Positions 45,350 to 56,100 are shown, numbered from the stretch's first letter. The stretch: 64,000 nt of DNA from an uncultured Bacteroidales bacterium (GCA_902779705.1 CACZCR010000006.1:17517-81516), one strand, 5' to 3'. Numbers and translations: made by a program. The notes: generated from the letters alone by a model not told the origin.

Positions 45350-45425
45350 AATTTGTATATATAATATTTTAATGTTTCTTCTTCTGGGGTCCCCGAGGAT
45401 ATTTAATCCTGGGGGAAAAAGCCTG
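45350..45425 (-). promoter_or_regulatory. 5' leader of the polysaccharide operon with a stable hairpin
   Basis: Between the predicted start of transcription (about 45420) and the ATG is a GC-rich hairpin: CCCCGAGGAT with ATCCTGGGG (45391-45415). It has no T run on the minus strand, so it is not a plain terminator; it could stabilise or regulate the mRNA. Confidence 0.4.
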
Positions 45426-45456
45426 CAAAGATACAATATTTTTTTTATATACGCAA
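45426..45456 (-). promoter_or_regulatory. Promoter of the polysaccharide operon
   Basis: On the minus strand TTG (45456-45454), 20 nt, TATCTTTG (45433-45426). Genes down to 30478 follow with short gaps or overlaps, so this may drive all thirteen of them. Confidence 0.7.
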
Positions 45457-45510
45457 GTACGCGCGGATTTTTTTTAAAAAAAATGTGTTTTCGGCCACAA
45501 AGTGGCAATC

Positions 45511-45538
45511 TTTCAACTTTCGACTTTCAACTTTCGAC
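45511..45538. repeat. Heptamer array TTTCAAC/TTTCGAC x4 upstream of the DUF2723 gene
   Basis: Alternating TTTCAAC and TTTCGAC at 45511, 45518, 45525, 45532, then a T run. It occupies the -33 region of the likely promoter TACCTTTG (45548-45555), where no TTTG is found. Confidence 0.85.
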
Positions 45539-45603
45539 TTTTTTTTGTACCTTTGCACCGATTTTGCCTAAAAATGGCCTAAAACGAACAAAACAACAAT
45601 AAA

Positions 45604-48600
45604 ATGAAAAGATTCAAATTTTGGAATACGCTTTGCGGATGGATGGTGTTCGCTGTCGCAGCTGCAACGTATTTGCTGACATTGGAACCCACTGCATCCT
45701 TCTGGGATTGTGGCGAGTTTATCTCTAGTGCTCACAAGCTGGATGTCGGCCACCCGCCCGGAGCACCGTTCTTCATGCTGATGGGACACTTCTTCTCGCT
45801 TTTTGCGCCGGATACAGCTCATGTAGCGATGTATGTCAATGCCCTCTCCGCGTTAGCTAGTGCGCTGACCATCCTGTTCCTGTTCTGGACCATTACGGCA
45901 CTGGGTAAGAAGCTAATCGTCAACCGTCAAGAGCCGATGGCTATGTGGCAGGGAATCGCCTTGCTCGGCGCTGGAGCTGTAGGTGCGCTGGCGTACACAT
46001 TCTCCGACACCTTCTGGTTCTCAGCCGTCGAAGGTGAGGTCTATGCGTCCTCATCTCTCTTCACGGCAGTAGTCGTGTGGCTCATTCTCAAATGGGACGA
46101 GAAAGCGGACGAGGCAGGCTCCGACAAATGGCTCATACTCATCGCTTATCTGATGGGACTGTCTATTGGTGTCCACTTGCTGAACCTCCTGACCATCCCG
46201 GCATTGGTACTGGTGTACTACTTCCGCCGCTACGAGTTCTCGTGGACAGGTGTAACCCAGGCTTTCATCGCCTCAGTAGTACTCTTGGCCGGTATCCTCT
46301 ATGGTATCATCCCGGGCTTCCCGACCATCGCAGGGTGGTTTGAGCTGCTGTTTGTCAATGGATTCCATATGCCGTTCAACACCGGTTTGGCGGTCTATAT
46401 AGTACTTACTGTAGCAGCGCTCGTTTGGGCTGTTTATGAGTCCTATGTTGATCGCTCTAAAGTGCGCGAGGTGATCTCCTTTGCTTGTGCTTTTGCTCTC
46501 TCTGGAACCGCATTCCTGTTCTCCAAATGGTGGATAGGTCTTATCCTAACCGCTATCTTGGTGATCGTTCTGCTGTCCAAGAAAGAGTGGGTGGACGCAC
46601 GTTGGCTCAACACCCTTACGTTGATGATTGCCATGGTCTTGGTAGGCTATTCGTCCTATGCTGTACTTGTCATTCGCTCGAATGCCGACACACCTATGGA
46701 CCAGAACTCGCCGGATAACGTCTTCTCACTCAAATACTATCTCAACCGTGAGCAGTATGGCGATACACCTTTGCTGTATGGCCAAACCTACAACGCACCG
46801 GTTGAACTGGAGGTAAAAGGCGACTATTGTGTTCCGGTCAAGAAAATTGGTGAGGCACAGTATGCTCCGGCTCCACATGTGGATGGACAGCCGGATCGCT
46901 ACGAGAAAACCGGTAATAAGGAGACCTATGAGTATATGGCTGAGTTCAAAATGCCGTTCCCGCGTATGTGGTCTTCGTCACCCAACCATATTGAAGCATA
47001 CAAAGAGTGGGCGAATATCCACGGCAAGCGTGTTCGATACAAATACTGCGGACAGACCATGACCGAATACTGCCCGACCTTTGCGGAGAATATGCGTTTC
47101 TTCTTCCGCTATCAGGTCAACTTTATGTATTGGCGCTATTTCATGTGGAACTTCTCCGGTCGCCAGAATGATCTGCAGTCCTATGGCGACGTATCTAAGG
47201 GTAACTGGATAAGCGGTATTCCGTTTATCGACAACGCGATGTTAGGAGACCAAGACGCCCTGCCGACCGAGCTTAAGAACAACAAGGGACACAATGTCTA
47301 CTATATGTTACCGCTCTTGTTGGGTATTATCGGTATGGTATGGCAAGCGTCCAAGCGTGACAAACAAGGCAAGGCAGAAGGATGGAAAAACTTCTCCATC
47401 ACCTTCCTGCTCTTCTTCCTCACAGGTCTGGCAATCGTGGTATACCTCAACCAGACACCATACCAGCCGCGCGAGCGTGACTATGCGTACGCAGGTTCAT
47501 TCTATGCTTTCTGTATATGGCTCGGCTTTGGTGCATTGGCGCTGATCGATTGGATCAACGGCTTGATGGCTAATAGCGACAGACCTGTTGTCAAAGGACT
47601 GGTGGCATTCTGTATATCGGCTGTATGTTTGCTCGTTCCGGCGCAGATGGCTTCTCAGAACTGGGATGATCACGACCGTTCGGACCGTTTCTCATGCCGC
47701 GATTTCGGTGCTAACTACCTCAAGTCGTGCGAAGATCAGGCCATCCTGTTCTCTAATGGCGATAACGACACCTTCCCTCTGTGGTACAACCAGGAGGTGG
47801 AAGGAGTGGGCACCAACTTGCGTGTTTGTAACCTCTCTTATCTGCAGACCGATTGGTATATCAGCCAGATGAAACGTCCATACTACGAGTCGGCAGCGCT
47901 GCCTATCTCGTGGGAGTATAAGGACTTCATGCCTGGACGTAACGAGTATGTCCGTACCAACAATCAAGCAGGCAAACCACTCAGCGTCAAGACGGCCTTC
48001 GACTTTATGCTTTCCGATGAGCCTATGACCAAAAAGGACGGCGAGAACTACATCCCAACCGACCAACTCTATATCGAGGGTGCAGACGGAGATACCATCT
48101 TCTTCCAAAAACTCAAAGCCTACACCCGCTCACAAATGATGATCATGGAGATGCTCTCTACCAATCAGTGGAAGCGCCCGGTGTACTTCTGTGTGACAGT
48201 AGGCGGCGATTACTACCTTGGTCTGGAGCCGTATATGGAACTTGTCGGTTTGACCTATCGCGTTACGCCTAATCGCTCTATGGATGGTCGTCCACGCGTT
48301 AACACCGACCTGATGTTCGATAATATGATGCACAAGTTTGCCTATGGCAATATGAACAAACCGGGCATCTATATCGATGAGAACCTGATGCGTATGTGTA
48401 AGACCCACCGATCGATGTTCGTGCAGTTGGCCGAAGCACTGGTACACGAGCATAAGAACGACTCCGCTAAACAGGTGCTGGACTACGCTGAGCAGATGTT
48501 ACCGGAATATAATATCCCGTACGATCACTCGTCTGCATATATAGCCACACTGTACAATGCTATCGGCGAACATCAGAAAGCCGATTCGATGTACACCAAA

Positions 48601-48792
48601 ATGGCTGAGACAGCAGTCGAGTATATCACTTGGGAACGTTCGCTCAGCCGCCGTCAGCGTGCTTCGGTAGAAAGTACCGTGCGCATGCAGAAGTATGTGC
48701 TCCAGATCATCCTGCAGGATTGGGAACGTAATGGCAAAACCGAACTCGTCGACAAATACTATCCGTATATTGCCGACGTAGGTGAAGAATAA
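45604..48792 (+). CDS. DUF2723 membrane protein, probable protein O-glycosyltransferase-like
   Basis: 1062 residues. The first ~350 residues hold about ten membrane helices with the DUF2723 start: EPTASFWDCGEFISSAHKL then GHPPGAPFF, a GT-C type acidic pair (Asp and Glu in WDCGEF). A large soluble part follows (with QTPYQPRERDYAY), more helices near 600-690, and a C-terminal TPR-like helical region (about 930-1060). The human member TMEM260 is an O-mannosyltransferase, and many Bacteroidota have one; the enzymatic role here is inferred from that. It starts a plus-strand unit diverging from the polysaccharide operon. Confidence 0.82.
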   Translation: MKRFKFWNTLCGWMVFAVAAATYLLTLEPTASFWDCGEFISSAHKLDVGHPPGAPFFMLMGHFFSLFAPDTAHVAMYVNALSALASALTILFLFWTITALGKKLIVNRQEPMAMWQGIALLGAGAVGALAYTFSDTFWFSAVEGEVYASSSLFTAVVVWLILKWDEKADEAGSDKWLILIAYLMGLSIGVHLLNLLTIPALVLVYYFRRYEFSWTGVTQAFIASVVLLAGILYGIIPGFPTIAGWFELLFVNGFHMPFNTGLAVYIVLTVAALVWAVYESYVDRSKVREVISFACAFALSGTAFLFSKWWIGLILTAILVIVLLSKKEWVDARWLNTLTLMIAMVLVGYSSYAVLVIRSNADTPMDQNSPDNVFSLKYYLNREQYGDTPLLYGQTYNAPVELEVKGDYCVPVKKIGEAQYAPAPHVDGQPDRYEKTGNKETYEYMAEFKMPFPRMWSSSPNHIEAYKEWANIHGKRVRYKYCGQTMTEYCPTFAENMRFFFRYQVNFMYWRYFMWNFSGRQNDLQSYGDVSKGNWISGIPFIDNAMLGDQDALPTELKNNKGHNVYYMLPLLLGIIGMVWQASKRDKQGKAEGWKNFSITFLLFFLTGLAIVVYLNQTPYQPRERDYAYAGSFYAFCIWLGFGALALIDWINGLMANSDRPVVKGLVAFCISAVCLLVPAQMASQNWDDHDRSDRFSCRDFGANYLKSCEDQAILFSNGDNDTFPLWYNQEVEGVGTNLRVCNLSYLQTDWYISQMKRPYYESAALPISWEYKDFMPGRNEYVRTNNQAGKPLSVKTAFDFMLSDEPMTKKDGENYIPTDQLYIEGADGDTIFFQKLKAYTRSQMMIMEMLSTNQWKRPVYFCVTVGGDYYLGLEPYMELVGLTYRVTPNRSMDGRPRVNTDLMFDNMMHKFAYGNMNKPGIYIDENLMRMCKTHRSMFVQLAEALVHEHKNDSAKQVLDYAEQMLPEYNIPYDHSSAYIATLYNAIGEHQKADSMYTKMAETAVEYITWERSLSRRQRASVESTVRMQKYVLQIILQDWERNGKTELVDKYYPYIADVGEE

Positions 48793-48805
48793 ACACACAA
48801 CAGTA

Positions 48806-50053
48806 ATGATGCAAATCAAACAAACACCGGTCTTGCTGCTCACCGGATATCTCGGGAGCGGCAAGACAACACTTCTCAATCGGATTCTGACCAACGAAAA
48901 AGGAATTCGTTTTGCAGTCATTGTCAACGATATCGGAGAAGTGAATATAGATGCCGACCTCATCCAAAAGGGTGGAGTAGTCAGCCAGCAAGACGATTCG
49001 CTTGTTGCGCTGCAGAACGGCTGTATATGCTGCTCGCTGAAGATGGACCTGATCGCCCAACTGCACGATCTGATCGCAGCTAAGTTATATGACTACATCG
49101 TAATCGAGGCCAGTGGTATATGCGAGCCGGCTCCTATCGCGCAGACCATTCTCTCTTACCCGCAAATGGTGCCACAGTTTGCTACTGACGGCATACCTTG
49201 TCTCGATTGTATATGTTCGGTTGTAGACGCCCTTCGCATTCGCGATGAGTTTATGGAGCAACTCAGTGAGCAGATCTCTCATCACCGGATCATAGACAAA
49301 GAGGAAGACCTGGCATCGCTCGTTACCGAACAGATCGAGTTCTGTAACATCATCTTGCTCAACAAAGCAGCTGAGGTACAACCCTCAGAGCTGGAGCATG
49401 TTAAGGCAATCATCCGTGCCATCCAGCCCAAGGCTGAGATCATCGAGACCAACTACTGCGACGTGCCCTTTGACAAGATTCTGAATACCCACATGTTCGA
49501 CTTCGAATCGGTAGCCACATCCGCCACGTGGATCCACGAAGTGGAGGCTCACCATGAAGATGAGGACGAGGAGCATGATCATGACCATGACCATGAAGAT
49601 CATTCGCATTGTGACCATGAGCACGGACATTGTGTGCACGAACACCACCACCATGATCATGACCACGATGGTCATTCGCATATGGAAGAGTTTGGCATCT
49701 CAACCTTCGTCTACTATGCGCGCCGCCCATTCGACCTGGGTATGTTTGATGAGTTTGTGGCAGCCCATTGGCCCTCCAACGTCATTCGCTGCAAAGGCAT
49801 GTGCTATTTCCAAGAGGAGTACGACATGTGCTATCTCTTCGAGCAATCCGGACGCCAGTTCAACCTCCGTCAAGCAGGACAATGGTATGCTACTATGCCG
49901 GCTGATGAACTGGAACAGATGAAACTCACCGACGAAACCCTACGCCACGATTGGGATGAGCAATACGGTGACCGCATGCAGAAACTGGTCTTCATCGGTC
50001 AGGATATGAACAGAGCTGCCATCACGGCAGCCCTGGATGCTTGTTTGGTATAA
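48806..50053 (+). CDS. COG0523 (CobW-like) metal-chaperone GTPase with a long His/Asp-rich stretch
   Basis: 415 residues from ATG 48806 (GTG 48782 is in frame but overlaps the preceding stop). Walker A GYLGSGKTT (14-22), NDIGEVNIDADLI, and the metal site CICC (73-76). The base-recognition motif usually N-K-x-D reads NKAA. Residues about 249-292 are almost all His, Asp and Glu, a metal-storage or sensing segment between the GTPase and the CobW C-terminal domain. Such proteins use GTP hydrolysis to hand metals (zinc, cobalt, nickel or others) to client enzymes. Which metal is unknown. 13 nt after the DUF2723 gene, so likely co-transcribed. Confidence 0.88.
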   Translation: MMQIKQTPVLLLTGYLGSGKTTLLNRILTNEKGIRFAVIVNDIGEVNIDADLIQKGGVVSQQDDSLVALQNGCICCSLKMDLIAQLHDLIAAKLYDYIVIEASGICEPAPIAQTILSYPQMVPQFATDGIPCLDCICSVVDALRIRDEFMEQLSEQISHHRIIDKEEDLASLVTEQIEFCNIILLNKAAEVQPSELEHVKAIIRAIQPKAEIIETNYCDVPFDKILNTHMFDFESVATSATWIHEVEAHHEDEDEEHDHDHDHEDHSHCDHEHGHCVHEHHHHDHDHDGHSHMEEFGISTFVYYARRPFDLGMFDEFVAAHWPSNVIRCKGMCYFQEEYDMCYLFEQSGRQFNLRQAGQWYATMPADELEQMKLTDETLRHDWDEQYGDRMQKLVFIGQDMNRAAITAALDACLV

Positions 50054-50096
50054 GGCTCTAGCCCTTCGCCATTCGACCTTTCGCCTTTGTTATGCA

Positions 50097-50909
50097 CTAT
50101 AGTCTCTCCGACAATAGTGCATAATATTTTGGCGATACGCGAATCGGCTTAACATCCGCTGTATCCAATTCTGCTACAATCATACCCTCCTTGTCCTTGC
50201 GTAATACCTTCACACGACTCGGATTGACATAGTACGAACGTTGACAACGTACGATACCATGCTTTTGCATGATTTCTTCCAGCGATTTCATTGAGTTACG
50301 CAGCGTATATTCCTTAATGCGCTCACCTTCTGTATACTTGATGATCACATAGTTTTCATCCGCCTCTATGTACAAAATGCTGTTGGCTGCAATTACCAGC
50401 TTCAAACGCTTGGTGTTATCATACAGTCTGATCAAGTCATCTTCGTCGCGTTGCGGCTCGTCTATCACACCTAGCAAAGCTAATGATAGTTCAATGATCG
50501 CGTAGGGATAAAACATACTACCAATCAGTATAACGGCCGAACGTCCTACAGCCTCAAAATACATGTATTGTCCCTTATACATCAGCGCCATATACATGCC
50601 CACAAACAGGCTCATAGCGGCCCACTCACATACAATCCATGCTACATACCTGATCCATGCCAACGGAATCCATTTGCGGAACAAGATCATCACGATCCTA
50701 CTGGCCACCAATATGCCCAATACAATACACATGATCATCAGCAGGTTGAATGTCAACCTTCCTACCGCATTTTCTGCTCCCATATCCAACCACGAACATG
50801 CCCAGTCCGGCTGGTAGAGTAGGTAGAACAACACGATCCATACCGGAATAATCAACGCGTGCAACACAATCGATGTCACCGAACTCATTTTACTCGGAAT
50901 CTCTTTCAT
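50097..50909 (-). CDS. Membrane-bound LytTR-family transcription regulator
   Basis: 270 residues. Four N-terminal hydrophobic helices (about 14-32, 50-72, 84-104, 115-145) precede a LytTR DNA-binding domain (about 165-270: NSILYIEADENYVIIKYTEG, then IVRCQRSYYVNP). No receiver domain. It likely senses a membrane or lipid signal and binds promoter DNA directly. It diverges from the SGNH hydrolase gene; the space between carries repeated ATGTGACAAA sequences that may be its sites. Confidence 0.85.
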   Translation of the reverse strand: MKEIPSKMSSVTSIVLHALIIPVWIVLFYLLYQPDWACSWLDMGAENAVGRLTFNLLMIMCIVLGILVASRIVMILFRKWIPLAWIRYVAWIVCEWAAMSLFVGMYMALMYKGQYMYFEAVGRSAVILIGSMFYPYAIIELSLALLGVIDEPQRDEDDLIRLYDNTKRLKLVIAANSILYIEADENYVIIKYTEGERIKEYTLRNSMKSLEEIMQKHGIVRCQRSYYVNPSRVKVLRKDKEGMIVAELDTADVKPIRVSPKYYALLSERL

Positions 50910-50937
50910 ATAGCCTGATTTTTAGTCTTTGTTGAAG

Positions 50938-51055
50938 ATGTGACAAAATGACATGAACTTATTTTTCGTCACGTATTTTGTCATTTAGTATGCATTTTAT
51001 ATACTTTTATCAAAAATCATGCCGTACAGTAACTTTTATTTTCATATGTGACAAA
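50938..51055. promoter_or_regulatory. ATGTGACAAA repeats in the LytTR/SGNH divergent region
   Basis: Exact direct copies at 50938-50947 and 51046-51055, and an inverted copy ATTTTGTCA at 50975-50983 facing TGACAAAAT at 50941-50949. The second direct copy lies just upstream of the SGNH gene's promoter box TAATTTTG (51063-51070). Arrangement suggests operator sites for the LytTR regulator. Confidence 0.5.
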
Positions 51056-51115
51056 TTGGCAGTAATTTTGCACTCGAATTTGAAACTTATTGTGTCACTA
51101 AAAACGATATTTGAT

Positions 51116-51826
51116 ATGAAAACGAAAGTCATTCATCAGGTAGTAGCCCTGGGAGACTCCATTACCAAAGGAGTTGTTTTGGATGGAAGTAGATATAAAA
51201 TACTGAACAATTCATTTGTTGAGCAATGCCAAGAGGAGTTGTCTCTTCCTATAGATAATTACGCGCGTATGGGCTGTACAGTGGAGAAAGGCATGCAGAT
51301 CTTGGAACAACATGAAGAAGCTGTTCGGCATTCCGATATCACCTTCCTCGAGTATGGAGGCAACGATTCGGACTTCAACTGGCAAGAGATAGCCGACGCC
51401 CCTACCTTGCAACACTATCCTAAAACCGAGTTGCCCTTGTTTATGCGTACGTATCAATCGATGATCGAGCGTGTACGCGAGTGGGGTAGTCAGCCGGTCT
51501 TGCTCTCTCTGCCTCTAATGGATCATGAACGTTTCTTCCGCTTCATTAGTCGCAATATGACACCCGAGCAAACAGACTCGGTACTGGGATGGATCGGAGG
51601 ACAAGTGGAGCGTATCCGCAATTATCACGACATGTACAATCTGCAACTTTTCCGTTTGGCAGCCACCGAACGTGTGCCTATTGTGGATATCACCTCGCCG
51701 TTCCTGGTTAATATGGATTATACCCAATGCCTCTGCGAAGACGGAATACACCCTTCGTCGATAGGACATGACATGATAGCTACACAAATTCTTCAAAATT
51801 GGAAGCCTTTACTTTCTTCTTTCTGA
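51116..51826 (+). CDS. SGNH/GDSL-family hydrolase
   Basis: 236 residues from ATG 51116; a longer frame to 50978 crosses the promoter. Block I ALGDSIT (Ser15), block III GGNDSDF, and block V DGIHPSSIGH with catalytic Asp and His. There is no signal peptide, so it is cytosolic. It may remove acetyl or other esters from carbohydrates or lipids. Probably controlled by the LytTR protein. Confidence 0.85.
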   Translation: MKTKVIHQVVALGDSITKGVVLDGSRYKILNNSFVEQCQEELSLPIDNYARMGCTVEKGMQILEQHEEAVRHSDITFLEYGGNDSDFNWQEIADAPTLQHYPKTELPLFMRTYQSMIERVREWGSQPVLLSLPLMDHERFFRFISRNMTPEQTDSVLGWIGGQVERIRNYHDMYNLQLFRLAATERVPIVDITSPFLVNMDYTQCLCEDGIHPSSIGHDMIATQILQNWKPLLSSF

Positions 51827-51842
51827 CAATTGATAAAAATTA

Positions 51843-51874
51843 TTTGCGTATTTCAATTTTTTTGTGTAACTTTG
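51843..51874 (+). promoter_or_regulatory. Promoter of the CapA-like gene
   Basis: TTTG 51843-51846, 20 nt, TAACTTTG 51867-51874; the ATG is 20 nt downstream. Confidence 0.75.
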
Positions 51875-51893
51875 CCTCCGATTTGTACGACGT

Positions 51894-53030
51894 ATGAATT
51901 GGAGGCACTTCTTTGGATGGATAGGAGTAGTTGTATTACTCTTGATCGAACTGGCAGGCGTAGCTTGCTTATGGCTGTCGTTGCACTATAGCAATGCCTC
52001 CGATGACAGCGTGTCTGTAGCGGCTGAACAACCCCTCGAAGCACCCTCTACCCCCGATACTATCTCTATCATTATCGCCGGCGATGCTATGATGCATATG
52101 CCACAACTCTATCCGGCCAGGCAGCCGGACGGCTCGTTCCGTTTTGAGGAGTGTTTCCGCTATATCGCGCCAGTTATTGCACCATACGATATCCGTGTTG
52201 TTAATCTTGAGACAACGCTTCCCGGTAAGAGCTATTCCGGCTTCCCGCGTTTTGGCGCTCCGGACGCATTTCTTGATGGTTTGCGCGATGCGGGATTCAA
52301 TACCTACTTGATGGCCAATAATCACTGTTGCGATAAAGGACTATTCGGAATTCAGCGCACTTTACAGGTGTTGGACTCATTAGAGATGCAACATGCAGGT
52401 GTGTATGCCGATAGTGCTTCCTATCATGCTTCCTGTCCGCTGATCATCGAGTGCAAAGGCGTGCGTTTGGCCCTGCTCAATTTCACCTATGGCACCAACG
52501 GATTGCCTGTTCCTACGGGCTCGGTTGTGTGCTCGATCGACACCGTCCAACTGTCTGCCCTGATAGCCAAAGCGCAAGCCGAACATGCCGATATCATCTT
52601 GGCGCTTCCGCACTGGGGAGAGGAATATTTCCGTACACCTCGTCCGTCGCAACGGTGGCTGGCAGAGTGGCTACTGTCGCACGGGGTAGATCATATCATT
52701 GGAGGACATCCGCATGTCATCGAACCGGTCGAAGTAGTGACCGATTCACTATTCCAAACCCATCATGTGGTGGCCTACAGTTTGGGCAATTTTATCTCTT
52801 CTCAACTGCAGCACGAGCGGTCGACATCGCTTTTGGTAGGTCTTAGATGGGTGAAGGATCAAAGCGGTGTACGTTTTCTCGACCATCAAGTTATTCAGAC
52901 ATGGGTGTCTCGACCCAATATCTCCGGTCATCGCCAAGCGCGTGTCTATCCTATGGACTTCCCCATGGACAGTCTCAATGGTGCTGAACGTGCCTTTAGG
53001 GACGCTTGTATGACCTTCTGTGTGAACTAA
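51894..53030 (+). CDS. CapA-like metallophosphatase (PGA_cap family)
   Basis: 378 residues. An N-terminal membrane helix (about 7-30) anchors the catalytic part outside the cytoplasm. Motifs: IIAGDAMMH, VVNLETTL, MANNHCCDKG, ALPHWGEEY and GGHPHVIEP, giving the Asp/His/Asn metal ligands of calcineurin-like enzymes. The family includes CapA of poly-gamma-glutamate capsules, but many members act on unknown polymers and no capBC genes are nearby. A hairpin followed by TATACTTTTT lies after the stop. Confidence 0.85.
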   Translation: MNWRHFFGWIGVVVLLLIELAGVACLWLSLHYSNASDDSVSVAAEQPLEAPSTPDTISIIIAGDAMMHMPQLYPARQPDGSFRFEECFRYIAPVIAPYDIRVVNLETTLPGKSYSGFPRFGAPDAFLDGLRDAGFNTYLMANNHCCDKGLFGIQRTLQVLDSLEMQHAGVYADSASYHASCPLIIECKGVRLALLNFTYGTNGLPVPTGSVVCSIDTVQLSALIAKAQAEHADIILALPHWGEEYFRTPRPSQRWLAEWLLSHGVDHIIGGHPHVIEPVEVVTDSLFQTHHVVAYSLGNFISSQLQHERSTSLLVGLRWVKDQSGVRFLDHQVIQTWVSRPNISGHRQARVYPMDFPMDSLNGAERAFRDACMTFCVN

Positions 53031-53046
53031 ATCGGTTCTCAAAATC

Positions 53047-53073
53047 ACTATTCTTAAGAATAGTATACTTTTT
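53047..53073 (+). terminator. Palindromic terminator-like hairpin after the CapA-like gene
   Basis: ACTATTCTTAAGAATAGT is a perfect 18-bp palindrome, followed by ATACTTTTT. Could end the CapA transcript or be an operator for the giant gene that follows. Confidence 0.5.
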
Positions 53074-53183
53074 CCTAATGTTCAGTATTTTCTATTTGAA
53101 AAATTTGCAGTAATTTTGCAGCCGGAAAAGAATGGGATTATTTTTGCCCTTTAAAATGCAAAAAATATATAGAAAATATTAAT

Positions 53184-56100
53184 ATGAGGAAATTTTTACT
53201 AAGTTTGTTTATCATCTCGGCAGCGCTGGTAAGTGCAGCAGATGGTTTTCAATTGACAAACGCCAATTTTGAGGATTGGTCCGGAGCCGCTTTTGACGGA
53301 CAACCGCAGCCTCAGGGTTGGAACGCGTCCAACGTGGAGCAGATGGGATTTTCCTTTAACTTTGCCCACAAGGAAACAGGCCGCAACGGCGGTTACTGTA
53401 TGATGGTACAAGACCAATCGGTAGGTGCCTTGGGAGTCACGGAGACCAGTCCGGGCTATTTCTCCATCGGTAAGCCGTGGGCCTATGTCGCCAGTATCAC
53501 AGCTTTGAACAAAGCGACTGCCGGTACATCGGGTGGTCGGAGTTGGACCCATCGTCCCGACACTATGTCTGTTTGGATCCGTCGTACGGGTGACAACTGG
53601 GACAAAGAGGATTTTTATCTGTTGTATTACGCTTGGGTCAAAGAGGCCAAGGGTGCATCGTACAAAGGTAAGAACGAACAATGTACCTCTCACGAAGAGA
53701 TCAATGAAGAGTCCGACGTCCGTATCGCGATGAACGGTAACGAGTGTAAGACAACTGTTGCCGGAGAACAGGTGTGCGAAGGAATGTGGCGCGAACGCAA
53801 GTCGTACGGCCAATGGACTAATATTCGCGTGCCGATTTACTACTTCAACGACAATGTGCCGAAATTCATGAATGTCATTTTCTCGGCGTCCAACTACCCC
53901 AACTTCCGCGCTAACAGTGGTCTGTATGAGGGTAACTCGCTCTATGTGGACGACGTGGAACTGATCTATTCGTCTAAGATCCATAAACTGTACGTAGACG
54001 GTAAGGAATGGAAAGGCTTCGATCCCAACACCTCGGATGTACAAGTCTATGCGCTGGGAGAGGATGCGGACAAAGTGCCTACGCTGGAAGCTATGCGTGG
54101 AGCCGGTTCATTGACCAATGCCAGAGGAGCAACCAAGTCTTTCCCGGGCCGTAAGTTACAAGGTAGCGAGATCAATATCGTCTATGGTGACTTGGACAAT
54201 AAACCGACAGTCATTACGGTGACTTCTGAGGATGGTAAATCGACCACGGTTTACAAGATCCAGTTCCAACGTGCTGCCAGCAGCAATGCCAAACTGGCTT
54301 CTATCAGCATCAATGGTGAGCCTTTGGCAGCCTTCTCGCCGACCAAGTACAACTATAACGTAGAGCTGCCTTATGGCACAACCGCTGCGCCTGTAGTGAC
54401 AACCGAGGGACAAGAACAGAACCAGACGATCAAAATCAATCAACCGGAGTCTATCAATGGTACGTCGACGATCGTCGTCACAGCAGCTAATGGAACGTCC
54501 AAACTGACCTATACCCTTACTTTCAAAGTGGGACTGCTGGCAGACAACACGCTCAAGGATATATTGATCAACGGTGCCTCGTTGCCCGGCTTTACGCCTA
54601 CGCAGGCAGTATATAAGGTGTCCTTGCCGACTACCACGACCACTATGCCTATGGTAGAACCCGTCTCGGCATACCCTGCAGGTGAACAGACTATTGTCCA
54701 TAATGCGCCTGCTACTATTGACGGCGGTACCTATACACTCAGTGTCACTACGCCGGGCAACCAAGTGGCTAAAGTATATAAACTCAACTTCAAACTCGAA
54801 GCTTCTTCCTATTCCTATCTTAGCGACCTGACAGTTGGTGGACAGACAGTTAACGGCTTTGCGCCGGATAATTTCACCTACTATGTCCACATGCCTATGG
54901 GAACAACTACGCTGCCCGAGATACGAGGTGTCAAAGGCGAACCTTCACAGACGGTTGAAGTGGTACCTCTGGGAGAAGGAGTGGTAGACGGAACAGTACG
55001 TGTGATCGTTACGGCCGGCAACAAATCAGACCAATCGGTGTATAAGATCGTCTTCTCTACCGAAAAATCAGAGAACTCATCTCTCGCCGGCATCAAGATA
55101 GGCGGCGTAGCGTTGGAGGATTTTGCGGCGGACAAACTGTCCTATTCATACGCGTTGCCGGTAGGAACCACTCAGTTGCCTGATATCGAAGCGATCCCGG
55201 GAGATGAATACCAAACCATCACCGTGACTACTTCCGGCGTGAATGGTAAAACCCGAATCACAGTCGTAGCCGGTGATGGTAGCACCACTGTTTATCAGAT
55301 AGCCTTCTCGGTAGCTGCTTTCAGCGACAACACACTCAAAGCACTATACCTCGACGGCCAACTCATCGAAGGCTTTGCCTCAGACAAGGATGAATATTGG
55401 GTTAACCTGCCGCAAGGAACAACTACGCTTCCTCAAGTGACCTACGACCTGCAGAATGCGGATCTTCAGTCGGTCAGTGTTCGCCCGTTGACCAATACAC
55501 TCAATGGCGACTATAAGATCACGGTGCGTCCGCAGAGTGGAGCCAGTCGAACCTATATCATCCATTTCTCGCTGGCTACCTCGTCCAATGTGAACCTCAA
55601 AATGATCTATGTTGGCGGCGTGGCTTTAGAGAACTTCACTCCCGAACAGACCGCTTATGAGTATCACTTGCCCGAGGGTGTAAGTACTATTCCTACCGTG
55701 ACCTTCGACAAGGACGATGCTACCCAGCGTGTGCTGAGCGTGCTGGAGAACAAAACGCAGACCATCACCGTCACCGCTGAGAGTGGTGCTAAACGCGAAT
55801 ATACGATCTTGTTCATTGTCAAGGTATCGCAGAACGCCTTCTTGGAGGCTATCTATCTGGATGGACAACTGTTGGACGGCTTCCGTAAGGATTCGCTCAA
55901 CTATATCGTTCAACTCAACGAAGGCACCTGTCCGTTGATCACAGTCGACAAGGCTGCCGGACAACAAGTGACTATCACCGCTCCGCATACAGCGGGAACG
56001 GCTACTATCATGGTCAAACCCGAAGAAGGAGCGCCTAATACATACACCATCCAGTTTGTCCAGACGGCTGTGTCTACGGCACGCCTCAAGGATATTCTGA

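Noticed and set aside
53047..53064. Palindrome as a phage or transposon attachment site
   Set aside because: It is followed by a T run after a gene end, so a terminator is simpler; no repeat of it was seen nearby.
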